A stretch of 22,500 nt of DNA, taken from contig NC_092579.1 of NCBI RefSeq assembly GCF_037975245.1, positions 8,645,001 to 8,667,500 on the forward strand, given 5' to 3'. The position numbers and the translations under genes were made by a program. Positions 1-9,197 of the stretch are shown here, in pieces. The DNA is from Apostichopus japonicus (lineage: Eukaryota > Echinodermata > Holothuroidea > Aspidochirotida > Stichopodidae). A model generated the notes under the pieces. It worked only from the letters and a program-made list of their open reading frames with translations, did no database searches and was not told the DNA's origin. Within the stretch, counting starts at the first letter, position 1; each line of letters begins with the position of its first letter.

Positions 1-1350
1 AGCTAGAGCAATCCAATGAGGAGGCCCGGAAGGGGAAGGGGGGGGGGGATTAGGGTCACCCTTTCTGAAATGTTTAAAATTTCCTACCTTACATCATAAT
101 TTCATTCAATACAAATATGTTTTGTTATATCGGTAAAAAGTTTGATATCTACCTAATTTGTCTCCCGGGCCCAATCTGCTGAGAAATCCTCTGCCGAAAA
201 TGATTTCCCTCTAACAGTTAAAGTTTGGCACCACTCATTTTAATCGTACTCTTTCTACCCACTTTATCGTTACCTTTGTTTCATATTGTATTGCACAATC
301 ATTTCGGCTAGGTTGTATGTTCTGCTTTATCAAAATATGTTTTATACATAAGCATGGTCAACATTACCAGTATGATAAATTGCTTATAACCTCGAATGTG
401 CTATCGCAACTTTCATTATTACTGAAAACGTTTAAGACCTCATTCAGCAGAACGCTGGTGGGGTAATGGGGGGGGGGTGTCATTCCAATTCAATAATCAA
501 TATTCAAGTCTTGATAAAATGCAGAATCTTAGAAATAGCTCATATGGAGTAAATGTCACACGATAACTTGATTAATGACCGAGACTAATGAGTAACTTAT
601 AAATTGAGCTACTTATTTGATATCAATACTTGTATATTTCTATATTTACAATGTTATAGTCTACTTTCGCTTTACATAATAGGCTGATATTGTTCATCTC
701 AATGTTAAACCGTGGGAATGAACGGACACTAAATCAAATTAACAGAAGATAGTACTTTTCTTTTCACTTCATGAATTATAAATAACAAAGGAAAGTTCGA
801 GCCAATAGTTGTAGCACACGATAGTTGATGATATATACTTTTGCTTTTAATTGACATCATTCAGCCGAATCAAATATGCCTCAATTGTTCGCTCTTTCTT
901 TTCTTTTATTAAATTTTTTTCCTATCTTTTTGTTATTAACAAAGGATTTGAAACAACTGAATAGCAACAAATTAATCGTTTTCAAATGATCTATCGTCCA
1001 CACTCGAGTTCTTACTTATTTTAAGATGATTTATGACAAACAGTTTCTTTAGCTCCAACCTCAACAACACTGTTTCATCTATATACTTTAACTGAACAAA
1101 ATTTCTGTTCACGTTCATTGCCCGAACAATCATGTGTGTATATTTTTTATAGCGTGGATCAATTGTGCGAAACTTGGTAGGAGACTGAATTCCCAAATAT
1201 CTTTTCGGAAATCTACAACTTCATATGTTGTTCTATGTACGATATGCAATTGCTATGGATATTAGAAGACAAAGTGAACAAGAATTTGTGTTGTTGACTC
1301 TTCCCAATTTTGTCAATAAACTGCTTTTATCTGTTAATTTGTTGAATCTA
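1..1350. other. Type I upstream non-coding region, unit A
   Basis: No supportable gene is seen. The region is AT-rich with two guanine-rich tracts, at about 32-48 and about 455-478, the second with ten consecutive G. It recurs in unit B (10844-12190) and unit C (17805-19110). A reverse-strand open frame at 972-1196 recurs in the other units, but its end changes by frameshift from copy to copy, so I do not call it a gene. Confidence 0.7.
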
Positions 1351-1352
1351 TC

Positions 1353-1392
1353 TATATAGTTTCTTTTGAAATCACATCTTTCGTCACTTTTT
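1353..1392 (+). promoter_or_regulatory. Candidate TATA plus initiator core promoter of the type I gene
   Basis: TATATAG lies at 1353-1359 and a TCACTTT initiator-like heptamer at 1384-1390, placing the candidate +1 A at 1386, 33 bases from the first T of the TATA motif. That is close to metazoan core-promoter geometry. The pair and spacing recur at 12193-12230 in unit B (TATA weakened to AATATAG) and 19111-19148 in unit C (TATATAA). This would give a leader of about 21 bases before the start codon at 1407. It is prediction by motif only. Confidence 0.45.
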
Positions 1393-1406
1393 AAAAGCAA
1401 TGCAGG

Positions 1407-2213
1407 ATGAAAATAACCGGCTTGTGTTTCCAGAGGATTGTGGTGATCTTTACTTTAATTTCTGGTCTCGTAGCTTCGACCATCGAATGTAATTGCTTTG
1501 AAAACGTCATTTCTTGCGATCACAGAAATCTGACCAATTATGACATTTTACTAATCAACCAAAGGTGTCTTTACAATAACACAAGTGAGAAGTGTTTCTT
1601 GAATTTGTCGCATAACAAAATTTCTTCATTTTCGGGGTTTCACCTCGAACTGGAAGTGCAATATTTGGACTTATCTTACAACAACATTCAACGACTTCAA
1701 ACGCTCGTTAAAACAAATGGTTTCGGTCATTTAAAATCGTTGAATTTAAGTTTCAATGTGATATCCGGTGTTGTTCCAGAAGATTCTTTCCATGGGATGA
1801 CTAAATTATCAAGTTTAGATCTTAGCTTTAATAACATCACTTCACTACATCCCAGATTTTTATCAGGAGTTTTGTGGCTGGAAAAATTGAATTTGACCCA
1901 CAATAAACTGTCTGTATTTGAGGCAGATCTTCCTACCGTTTTGAGATTTGTAAATTTAAGTTACAACTGTCTAATGGACATCAAAACAAACTTCCAACAG
2001 TTACAAACTTTAGATCTTACCTGTAACAGATTGGAAGTTTATCCCGTTGAGAATCAAACGGTACAAGGAGATATTTTCATTAGTGGAAACTACTTTGATT
2101 GTAATTTTCAAATGATATCTCAAAGAAGACAATTGAGGGTTTCTTCATGCGGTAGAATTTGTACTAGACAGAATACCTTCACTTGTGCAAAGAATGGAAA
2201 TGGTAAGTTGTAA
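1407..2213 (+). CDS. Type I LRR protein, secreted form (unit A)
   Basis: The 268-residue read-through product begins with a hydrophobic signal peptide (about residues 8-24). An N-terminal cap follows with Cys28, 30, 37, 54 and 63. About eight LRR strands of the LxxLNLSxN type follow, with their conserved Asn near 70, 92, 117, 142, 166, 187, 207 and 228. The C-terminal cap has Cys232, 248, 252 and 260 after an NYFDC motif. There is no transmembrane segment, so a secreted protein is predicted. The last three residues (GKL) lie beyond an excellent splice donor: the exon probably ends at 2202, in phase 1, and may join a short exon at 2883. The start at 1407 has A at -3; an upstream ATG at 1400 is in another frame. 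LRR proteins of this form usually bind proteins or glycans, but the ligand is unknown. Unit B has a near-identical gene and unit C a pseudogene. Confidence 0.8.
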   Translation: MKITGLCFQRIVVIFTLISGLVASTIECNCFENVISCDHRNLTNYDILLINQRCLYNNTSEKCFLNLSHNKISSFSGFHLELEVQYLDLSYNNIQRLQTLVKTNGFGHLKSLNLSFNVISGVVPEDSFHGMTKLSSLDLSFNNITSLHPRFLSGVLWLEKLNLTHNKLSVFEADLPTVLRFVNLSYNCLMDIKTNFQQLQTLDLTCNRLEVYPVENQTVQGDIFISGNYFDCNFQMISQRRQLRVSSCGRICTRQNTFTCAKNGNGKL

Positions 2214-2882
2214 TAGGACACAGTCGTTTATTCTGTATGCGGCATTCTTGGGTCCAATCTGTCTGAGAATAGAGAATACCAAACACTGACAAGAAAGTAA
2301 TAATAACTCGCACGAAACCAGAACGATAAATGCAAGAGCTTTTCAAAGTAGAGAACACGATGGCGGGTGGTTGAACTTGTATCAAGTTCATACAAATCCA
2401 TGCATTGCCTTTCTGGGGACAGGGTATAATAATAGCAAGGGATAGAGTTTTCCGTCATAGTTGTGCATGTGATTAAGCTAAATGGTGATTTTTTTTTTTT
2501 TTAATTAGACGGACTTCAATTTCTAAAATATCTTTATAGTCAATTTGAAAGCTATAATGTATCTCAGTAACTTAAAATAAAACATAAGTTTACAAAACAA
2601 TTGATTTAAAATGCACAATTCGGGAATTGTCTATATAGTCATGAAAAATCATGAAAAAATCATAGCACTGATTGTTATTCCGTGAAATTTTTCCTTAGTC
2701 TCAAAACGAATATTACAAGATGAGCTTAGTCTCTGCAATTGCAGAATCTTCCTAGGCTAGTTGTCTTCAATCCTTCTGTAGCCCTGTCTCAAACTTACAG
2801 TTGAACCCTATCATGGGTATAATGTCATGCTAATGTGTTGTTCTTTTCATTGCCTCCCCATTCTGTACGATTGTATTTACAG
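2203..2882 (+). other. Predicted phase-1 intron of the type I gene, with internal polyadenylation signal
   Basis: The donor G|GTAAGTTG starts at 2203. The 3' side has a branch-like TGCTAAT at 2828-2834, a pyrimidine-rich stretch and TTACAG ending at 2882. The predicted length is 680 bases; unit B keeps all elements (13044-13727, 684 bases). An AATAAA lies inside at about 2576-2581, so an unspliced, early-polyadenylated mRNA is also possible, ending translation at 2213. A T-run lies at about 2489-2502. No transcript data were available. Confidence 0.5.
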
Positions 2883-2932
2883 ATGGAATTAGCGATTACC
2901 CTAACGAACATACAGCTATTAGATTCGGATAG
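2883..2932 (+). CDS. Candidate short terminal exon of the type I gene (unit A)
   Basis: If the exon ending at 2202 is spliced in phase 1 to the acceptor at 2882, the frame adds an Asp and 15 more residues and stops at TAG 2930-2932, giving a protein of 281 residues. The added residues read DGISDYPNEHTAIRFG, with no hydrophobic segment, so the spliced form would also be secreted. Unit B gives the same tail with one change (Asn to Lys). In unit C the corresponding segment is shortened. This exon is predicted only from splice signals and copy-to-copy conservation. Confidence 0.35.
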
Positions 2933-3636
2933 TTTTGATAAGGTCTTAAGAAGGTTTGGTCTGCAACAACTGTTTGATATATCTGGCGTAGTCTTTCTTG
3001 CATTTTAGCAGGCACGACAGTCGAAATGGATTCTTGACTGAGCTTGGAGTTGGGGGAGGGGGCAGTCGCACGTATGAACAATAGGACATTTCAGTCTATG
3101 AAAAATGGGCAAATGTCCATAGATCACCACTTTGAATTGGGGAACATGTGCCATTGATTCCCCGGTATTCATCGCCTAGCCTCTCTTCACCGCTTGAACG
3201 ATTGAAGGTTACATACCAAAAATAGTCTACTTTTCATTTACGGGTAGTTTTCATTTAAGGGTAGTTTTCACTAAAGACAATAGGCAATTACTCTGGTTAG
3301 ATTTTTCACAAATGTGGCAGACACTTAGTTTAGAAAAAGCGAAATGAGTAGAATAACCATAAAGTATACATCGCAGCTGAGGAGAAATGGTGGTGGTGGG
3401 GGATGAGGGGGATTCAACTCTATCCGTTCGTGTGAAACATTGCACTTCTAGTAAATTCAGTGAAGTAGTTGATAAATGTTACATATAAAGTATGGTAATC
3501 TAGCAAGTTTTTCCTTGCTGTTTCATTACTGATTTTACTTTTGGTTTGCCTATTATTCACTCATTCTTCTCTTAATTGCTATTGATCAATGTTAAATGAA
3601 CAAAGACATATGATATATACAAAGCATTGTTAAAGT
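2933..3636. other. Type I downstream non-coding region, unit A
   Basis: No gene can be supported. The region is shared with unit B (13778-14488) and, with more changes, unit C (20740-21178). It contains a (GGT)n/G-run tract at 3389-3411 whose length differs among copies, and another G-rich patch near 3048-3063. The part up to about 3240 is unusually similar between A and B, with only a few substitutions by eye. Confidence 0.6.
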
Positions 3637-5429
3637 ATATCCATTTTAGTTTCATTATTAAAATAAAAAACATAACGTGTTTTTTTTCCCCACCAAATTA
3701 AGTCAGTTATAATGAGTGTAACGTTAAAAGTACGAATCGATGTATGAAATATTCTTGATGAATGCATTTAGTTGATATGGCGAGTAATAGAATAAGAAAA
3801 CGTTTTTCCCGTATAATTTCTATATCCACCCGCCCCCACCCCCCCCCCCGCCCCTCCATCTCGCCCAACTTCTTCCCGCCTGTCATTAAGTATTTAAATA
3901 ACCAATCACGTGGACGGCTAACATCATTGATTGACTCTTCCCAAGCATTTTACCGTATATTTATACGAGCAAAAGGTGTGGTAAAGAACCAATGCATTGG
4001 CGGAAAATACTGACAAAAAGATGGCTTCCAATATCGTTTTCTGTTGTTCAGCAAACGACTTTGTTATAACTTGTATCCAAATTTTTCTAAAAACTGCCGG
4101 CAATTTACCGCTTCTTTCAATCAAATTAAACTATAGTTTAATCTTACTGGATGCAAAACAGTGCTCGAATTCAGTGACCGATAGATCCCAAGCAATTTGG
4201 GTCAGGACAAGTTAGAAATTGCATTGGTTTTCATTAAAACGGCAGGCCGCCATTTTGCCGCCAGTGTCGTCGGTTAGTTTGAGCCCTCTGTAAGATATTT
4301 TCACAGGGGAAGCTGAAGCGTTAGCTATATTCAGCATATGTATACTCAACGTGGGTTGTATAAGCACGGATGTATTACAGAGAGGTTATCTACCACAGCC
4401 CTGCATGGTATATAGGGATGATAATGAAATCTTATTTAGGATGAACTTTTTGGTAAGGATTTTGATGTAATTTATCTGTCAGAAACAAAAAGCATGAATA
4501 TGATGCTGGCCAAGTGCAGGCTAAATATTTTGAGATAACTTGCGCTAAAAAGGATGACAAATACGATATGCCACTGTGGCTGTCACTGTCATTCCGCGAA
4601 CTAATTGTTATAGTTTAGAGTACTTGTCATGCAAATATAGCGTTGTAGAATCACATCTCTGGACACACGCCTTCTAATCATGTCACTTATCACGATCACA
4701 CCATGGTCCATCTGTTATGTTTACAATATCACATCACATGTCGGCCATATCAATAAAATATCCCCGGAATATGCATATTGCATGTTTTTCTTTGCGAAAT
4801 GGTTCCACGAGCCGCGTTGATGGCTTTAAAAACCAACTTGCGGTGACTACAAATATGCGACCACCAGCGATCTAAGCTTACTTCGTGAAAATCATGATCA
4901 TATCGATTTAACGGAGATATTCACTCAGTCTGATGATACTGAGAGTGATAAATATTCCCAGGGTCCAAGCTCCCTTGCTCTCTCTCTCTCGTTACAATTT
5001 AAATTCCATGGCAAGTTGCCAAATCCTTAACGTTGATCGCTGAGGTGATTTCTTAAGCATGTCAGCAAGTTTAGAACAAAAACATGAATGTGTCACAACA
5101 GGGTATTATGTGTCATCATTGTCAAATACTTCATATTGCAATCAATTGAATGCATTTGAAAAGGTTTTATTGACAACAATATTACCGAGTTACTTCTTTT
5201 CATGATTTTTTATTTTCACTACAATTGTACACAGCGACTCAGAGATTGCTCATTGTTTCATCATATATTGTTTTCTGTTTCTACAGTGCTTTTCAAAGGC
5301 ATTTAGAAGTCGATATACTACATCGAATATGATTTATGACGATCACAACTTTTGAAAGTCTACTGAAGTACATAGAGTACAATTGAGATCAACAATCTCT
5401 CATGAATAGATTTAGAGATATAAAATTGC
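3637..5429. other. Unit-A-specific segment of about 1.8 kb between type I and type II
   Basis: Units A and B are collinear up to about 3636 / 14487 and again from about 5430 / 14500. Between these points A has about 1.8 kb with no counterpart in B. It could be an insertion in A or a deletion in B; unit C has lost the whole interval and cannot decide. I see no terminal inverted or long terminal repeats and no transposase or reverse-transcriptase-like frame. It includes a C-rich tract, CCAAT and E-box motifs, a YY1-like site and a (CT)n run at about 4978-4990. The short open frames inside look random. Confidence 0.65.
3826..4263. promoter_or_regulatory. GC-richer, promoter-like motif cluster
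   Basis: In otherwise AT-rich DNA this stretch holds a C-rich tract with GC-box-like blocks (3828-3856), an ACCAATCACGTGG motif combining a CCAAT box and an E-box (about 3900-3912), and the YY1-like GCCGCCATTTTG at 4246-4257 followed directly by a second GCCGCC. The cluster suggests a promoter or enhancer, perhaps for type II 1.4 kb downstream or for an unrecognised transcript. Direction and target are not shown by the sequence. It is absent from units B and C. Confidence 0.3.
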
Positions 5430-5681
5430 AGTTATTTATAACTTCATCTTTATATAGAATAACAACAAAGGTATCGCACTCTAATTTCCCAGGCAGTTAA
5501 GCAAATCACCTCTCATGAATAATACTGTCGAAAGTGATAATGAAATAGAATAATCCAGTTCATAGTCAATTAAATAACTGCTTTATGTGATTGCCAAATA
5601 TTAGTTGACCTGACTGAAGCATTATTCAGGCGAGTCTAACTCTTTCGACAAATCCCACTGTTGACATATTGATAAACAGCG
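5430..5681 (+). promoter_or_regulatory. Shared 5' flank of type II, with TATA-like element
   Basis: This stretch of about 250 bases is the only upstream sequence that the type II genes of units A and B share (14500-14758 in B). It contains TTATATAG at 5450-5457, conserved in B, about 225 bases before the start codon. If used, it implies a 5' leader of about 200 bases. Everything further upstream differs between the two genes. Confidence 0.3.
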
Positions 5682-7079
5682 ATGAAGATGGAACTCTCTC
5701 GGATATTTCGCTTATCTTTCTATTGCTTCCTTGTTTCTTTGTTAAGTTGCTTAACAATTTTCTGTTCAGGAGTTCTGATAACCTACTGTAAATGTAACGG
5801 GACTTCCATTGCATGTAATAACTTACACTTGAACAATTTCTCAAGTAATTCATTAGACGAGAATTGCTGTGATAATATTACTGGAGAATCTATCCTCACG
5901 CTAAATCTAAGTCATAATGAGTTCTCTTCCTTTCTGGATCTTAATCTGGGTACGACCGTTACCACTGTTGATATTAGTTTTAACAAGATTATCAATCTTG
6001 CATTGCCGCATCCTTCAAAGGAACTTTGTGAAGGACTGGAATCCCTTAATTTCAGTTTCAACCAAATAACGTCCATAACGGAAGATTCATTTCGAGGAAT
6101 GGTGAAACTTGCAACCCTGGATCTGAGTAATAATTACATTTATGTTTTATCCTCTGAGCCATTCTCTAGTCTTTTGAAATTGGAGTACTTAAACTTGAGT
6201 TTTAACATTATTTCAAGATTAAGCCTGCAAGCACCCCAGCTATTAAAGGAGATCAATCTGAACGCGAACTGTCTGAACACTATAACAATTGAGACTAACT
6301 TCCTCAAATTTATTTATCTCTCTTGCAATCTGTTTACCAGCGTTCCTATTCTGAACTGCACCCATAAGTCGAATGTATATATTGGAGGTAACCAATTTGA
6401 TTGCAGCGATGAATTCCCCATCCGGCACCAGAATACGACAACATGCAATTATATCTGTATTCCTGAGATTCAGTGTAAGATTAGCTGCAATGAAAACAAA
6501 ACCATAATTAGTAATGGTAAGTGGAAGACAACGAGCTCAGAGAATTCACCAAACGACCAAGCTTATAGTACTCACATTAATGATAATTGGATGAGTACTC
6601 TTGTATTAGATGCCACAAGAACAACAGCTACTTCACACAATACTAGCCAAAGTAGTAAAGGAAAAAACACATTTCTAAGTACATCGTTTTGGTGTGTTGT
6701 CGCTGTTTCTGGAGCTACTTTCATATTACTTATTCTATCTTTATATATGTGGTATTTAACGAAGAAAGAATTTCTTCGTTACTCTCGCCAAGACGAAGTG
6801 TATGGACTTCCTGCTATGAGTCACAGATGTCCAAGGACCAGTCCTGAATTAATCGCAATGCAAAGGTTCCAGGATGCTCACGAATCACAACCATCCGTTA
6901 CAGGTTTAGGGAAATTGTCATTTAACGAAAACAACATCGGTAGAGTAAACACACGCATCATGGCAACCACTGTAAACGAAAATGATATTATGAAACATTC
7001 TGTTGGAGCTTCCAGGGTTGTGGTATTGAGACCAAAGCAATCTTTAACTCGAACACGTACTATCTGGAGTTGGATCTGA
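5682..7079 (+). CDS. Type II LRR transmembrane receptor-like protein (unit A)
   Basis: The 465-residue protein starts with a signal peptide (about 9-30). The N-terminal cap has Cys36, 38, 45 and 62/63. About eight LRR strands have their Asn near 79, 101, 127, 151, 175, 196, 216 and 237. The C-terminal cap has Cys241, 255, 259, 265 and 269 after a QFDC motif. A Ser/Thr-rich, probably O-glycosylated stalk (281-335), one transmembrane helix (336-359) and a tail of about 106 residues follow. The helix is followed by a basic TKKE stop-transfer sequence, giving type I topology. The tail has no TIR or kinase domain and no clear ITIM/ITAM; its partner is unknown. A GTAAGT donor at 6517, in phase 1, sits at the cap-stalk border and could allow a soluble or alternative isoform. 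The start has G at -3 and matches unit B. Confidence 0.85.
   Translation: MKMELSRIFRLSFYCFLVSLLSCLTIFCSGVLITYCKCNGTSIACNNLHLNNFSSNSLDENCCDNITGESILTLNLSHNEFSSFLDLNLGTTVTTVDISFNKIINLALPHPSKELCEGLESLNFSFNQITSITEDSFRGMVKLATLDLSNNYIYVLSSEPFSSLLKLEYLNLSFNIISRLSLQAPQLLKEINLNANCLNTITIETNFLKFIYLSCNLFTSVPILNCTHKSNVYIGGNQFDCSDEFPIRHQNTTTCNYICIPEIQCKISCNENKTIISNGKWKTTSSENSPNDQAYSTHINDNWMSTLVLDATRTTATSHNTSQSSKGKNTFLSTSFWCVVAVSGATFILLILSLYMWYLTKKEFLRYSRQDEVYGLPAMSHRCPRTSPELIAMQRFQDAHESQPSVTGLGKLSFNENNIGRVNTRIMATTVNENDIMKHSVGASRVVVLRPKQSLTRTRTIWSWI
6511..6524 (+). promoter_or_regulatory. Potential alternative splice donor at the LRR/stalk border of type II
   Basis: The coding sequence contains AATG|GTAAGTGG, with the exon side ending at 6516 in phase 1, the same phase and protein position as the type I donor at 2203. 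The same site is intact in unit B (after 15593). Reading through gives the stalk, helix and tail; using it would replace them. No acceptor partner could be identified with confidence. Confidence 0.4.
6758..6780. repeat. Perfect 10-bp inverted repeat in type II, unit A
   Basis: This is the same AACGAAGAAA-GAA-TTTCTTCGTT hairpin as at 15862-15884, just after the transmembrane-coding segment. In the type III gene the aligned position holds the stop codon and then the microsatellite. Confidence 0.85.
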
Positions 7080-7882
7080 CGTGGTTCCAATTACATTTGA
7101 ATTCAGTGATGTGGAAAATTACTACATTCTACATACATAAGTTACAGTAGGCTTCGTGTGAATTTCGTTAGTAAAGCGTAGGGCCTATCTGCAGGGCTTC
7201 GCAGTGACATAAACATTTTGTAAAGTATATGATTATGGGTACATACGCAACTGTAGAACCCTGACCGACATTTTGACATTAGACAATTGTGTGATTGCAA
7301 ATTATTTTGTGAATTGGTGATCAATAACTCAATCAAATGCATCATTAGTATTTCGTACTCCACAATAACCGATTTATATTTTTTCGCTTCAGTAATGTGT
7401 AAGTGCGACACGCATATAAAGAGTTTAAAAGGTTTCGTCAACTGATTTGATTGTTCGGCTAAAGGAATGATGATCAGTTCATATTGGCTTTTCTTTCTGG
7501 AAAATGTATTGAAGAACATGCTTTTCCTTTGTTAGATGTTTTAGTAGTTTTATGCTTTGTTGTTCTTATTGTTTGCATTGTCTTACATTTTTTTCCTGCA
7601 ATCATGTATTTTCCCTTGTTGGATACAAAAACGTTTACCAAATCATACCACTCGATAAGCTATATATTAGCCTGCAGAAGGCTATAAAGTGTGTATAGGT
7701 CTATTGTACATCATGAGACCCTTTATGACAAGTACTTGCAAAATTAAAACGAAAATGAAATCATCTCTTTAAACGATACTTTCAAATAATCGAGCTTTGC
7801 CAAGGGAACAAACAACAACGTAATAGCCAGTTTTCATAACATAATAACCGTATGTTATACTCTAAGTACGACACGACTCGCT
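7080..7882. other. Type II to type III intergenic region, unit A
   Basis: No gene is supported. The 3' part (from about 7200) is shared with unit C (21179-21872). An ATTAAA at about 7743 could be a weak polyadenylation signal for type II. The open frames on either strand are not preserved in unit C, which has several indels here. Confidence 0.6.
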
Positions 7883-8068
7883 GAAGGAATTGCAGAATGA
7901 GCTCGTCATTTGTTTGAATGTTTGGTCTGTGGCTTAATCTCTTATCAATTTAATGTAATTGTTATCTGATGCAGTAATCAGAATATGACCGAATTTGAAC
8001 TCATCGTTAAAGGAAACATATCGAAAGCGGAGATTTCCCTAGTCTTTACAATCAGTCTTTGCCATAAC
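7883..8068 (+). pseudogene. Relic of a type III N-terminal coding segment (unit A)
   Basis: This stretch aligns with the signal-peptide and N-terminal-cap coding part of the type III gene that starts 120 bases downstream. The clearest part is about 7962-8055, which parallels 8297-8396: it shares the GATGCAGTAATC.GAATATGACC stretch and the AAACATATCGAAA.CGGAGATTT stretch. It lacks about a dozen bases covering the cap Cys-Trp, has in-frame stops and no LRRs. It is an old partial duplication. Unit C has the same relic with the Cys-Trp segment still present. Confidence 0.75.
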
Positions 8069-8186
8069 AAGAGCAAGAAGAAGTGAAACGCTTATAACAT
8101 TATGGGCAACCATCATGTTATCATGACAATATTATTCGAATCAGCTTATTAATGACTATACGGATATCTGGCATCTTGGATTCAAA

Positions 8187-9185
8187 ATGGAAAAATTGTG
8201 GAATGCTTTAATTTACCTTTATCCCTTGTTTTTAGCTGTTTCACTAAACATTTCGTATGTGGATTCTGAATTCTATTGTCAGTGTCATGTGAGTGTTATC
8301 GAATGCAGTAATCTGAATATGACCAGCTTTTCGAACGCATCGTTACAGGTAGACTGTTGGAAACATATCGAAAACGGAGATTTTCTGAGTCTTTATATAC
8401 GTCAAAATGAAATATCTTCCTTTCCTGATTTGAATCTTCAAATTGCCGTAAAGCTTTTAGATGTAAGCTTAAACAAAATTAAAGATCTTCAAAATCATTT
8501 AGTGGAAGAGAATCGAGAATTACAATACCTTAACTTAAGCTTCAATGAAATTACTGAAATACAAGATGGCGCATTTCTTGGAATGACGAAACTAACCGAC
8601 CTGGATCTTTCTAATAACAATATTTCTAACATATCGAGAGAGGCTTTCTCCAATCTTATTAAGTTAGAGTCCTTAAACTTGAGTTATAATCATATATCAA
8701 TATTTGAAGCGACAACACCTCCTTTATTGCGACTTCTAAATCTGAGCGGAAACTTCCTACAAGATATAGCAAATGGCAATATCAGCTTACAAGCTTTGGA
8801 TCTTACCTGTAACAACTTGAACAATATTTCTTTCTTAAACTGCATTAAGAAAACAAAAGTTTACTTAGGAGGTAATCCGTTTGATTGTAGCAACGAATAT
8901 CATTCCTCCAGTCCGAAGCAAACTCAATGCGACTACACATGTGATCCTGATATTGAATGTACAAACGAAGGTACAACAACATTGATTGGTACTAGTACAG
9001 TCCTGACAACGTATTTACTAGACTCTGTGACAACCACATACATGACAAGAGATGCTTCCACAATACCTACAGATCAGATGCCAGTTTACGACGTTACGTT
9101 GGTGTGGTATATCTTGGGTATTTCGTGGATAATTGTAGCAATCCTTGTAGCCATCCTCTTTGCTACAGTATATCAGTGGTACTAA
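8187..9185 (+). CDS. Type III LRR transmembrane protein with almost no tail (unit A)
   Basis: The 332-residue protein has a signal peptide (about 5-25) and an N-terminal cap with Cys31, 33, 40 and 57. About eight LRR strands have their Asn near 74, 96, 120, 144, 168, 189, 209 and 230. The C-terminal cap has Cys234, 248, 252 and 258 after an NPFDC motif. A Thr-rich stalk (263-299) and a transmembrane helix (about 305-328) follow, with YQWY as the C-terminus. Without a cytoplasmic domain it could act as a decoy, an adhesion protein or a partner-dependent receptor. The stop codon occupies the place of a Leu codon in type II, so the tail was probably lost. A possible phase-1 splice site GAAG|GTACAA at 8970/8971 matches the position seen in the other types but is weaker. 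The start has A at -3 and is shared with unit C. Confidence 0.85.
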   Translation: MEKLWNALIYLYPLFLAVSLNISYVDSEFYCQCHVSVIECSNLNMTSFSNASLQVDCWKHIENGDFLSLYIRQNEISSFPDLNLQIAVKLLDVSLNKIKDLQNHLVEENRELQYLNLSFNEITEIQDGAFLGMTKLTDLDLSNNNISNISREAFSNLIKLESLNLSYNHISIFEATTPPLLRLLNLSGNFLQDIANGNISLQALDLTCNNLNNISFLNCIKKTKVYLGGNPFDCSNEYHSSSPKQTQCDYTCDPDIECTNEGTTTLIGTSTVLTTYLLDSVTTTYMTRDASTIPTDQMPVYDVTLVWYILGISWIIVAILVAILFATVYQWY

Positions 9186-9195
9186 ACAAATCAAG

Positions 9196-9197
<2 letters not shown>

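Noticed and set aside
972-1196. Reverse-strand frame of 74 codons, recurring at 11722-12036 and 18735-18953
   Set aside because: It recurs because the units are duplicated. Its C-terminal end changes by frameshift between copies, it has indels in unit C, and it shows no recognisable domain.
1407-2213. Lamprey-type variable lymphocyte receptor
   Set aside because: Only the general cap-LRR-cap layout and the nearby partial cassette are similar. The genes are complete as they stand, and the cap cysteine pattern is not one I can match to that family.
3762-4215. Overlapping short frames on both strands in the unit A segment
   Set aside because: One is mostly low-complexity Pro from a C-tract, the others lack domains, and there is no second copy to test conservation.
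4978-4990. (CT)n run as a regulatory element
   Set aside because: It is a short simple repeat with no counterpart in the other units and no adjacent gene start.
5682-7079. Toll-like receptor assignment for type II
   Set aside because: The tail of about 106 residues has no TIR domain signature, and the ectodomain is short for that family.
7142-7519. Reverse-strand frame of 125 codons behind type II
   Set aside because: The matching unit C region (from about 21179) has indels that break the frame, so it is not maintained.
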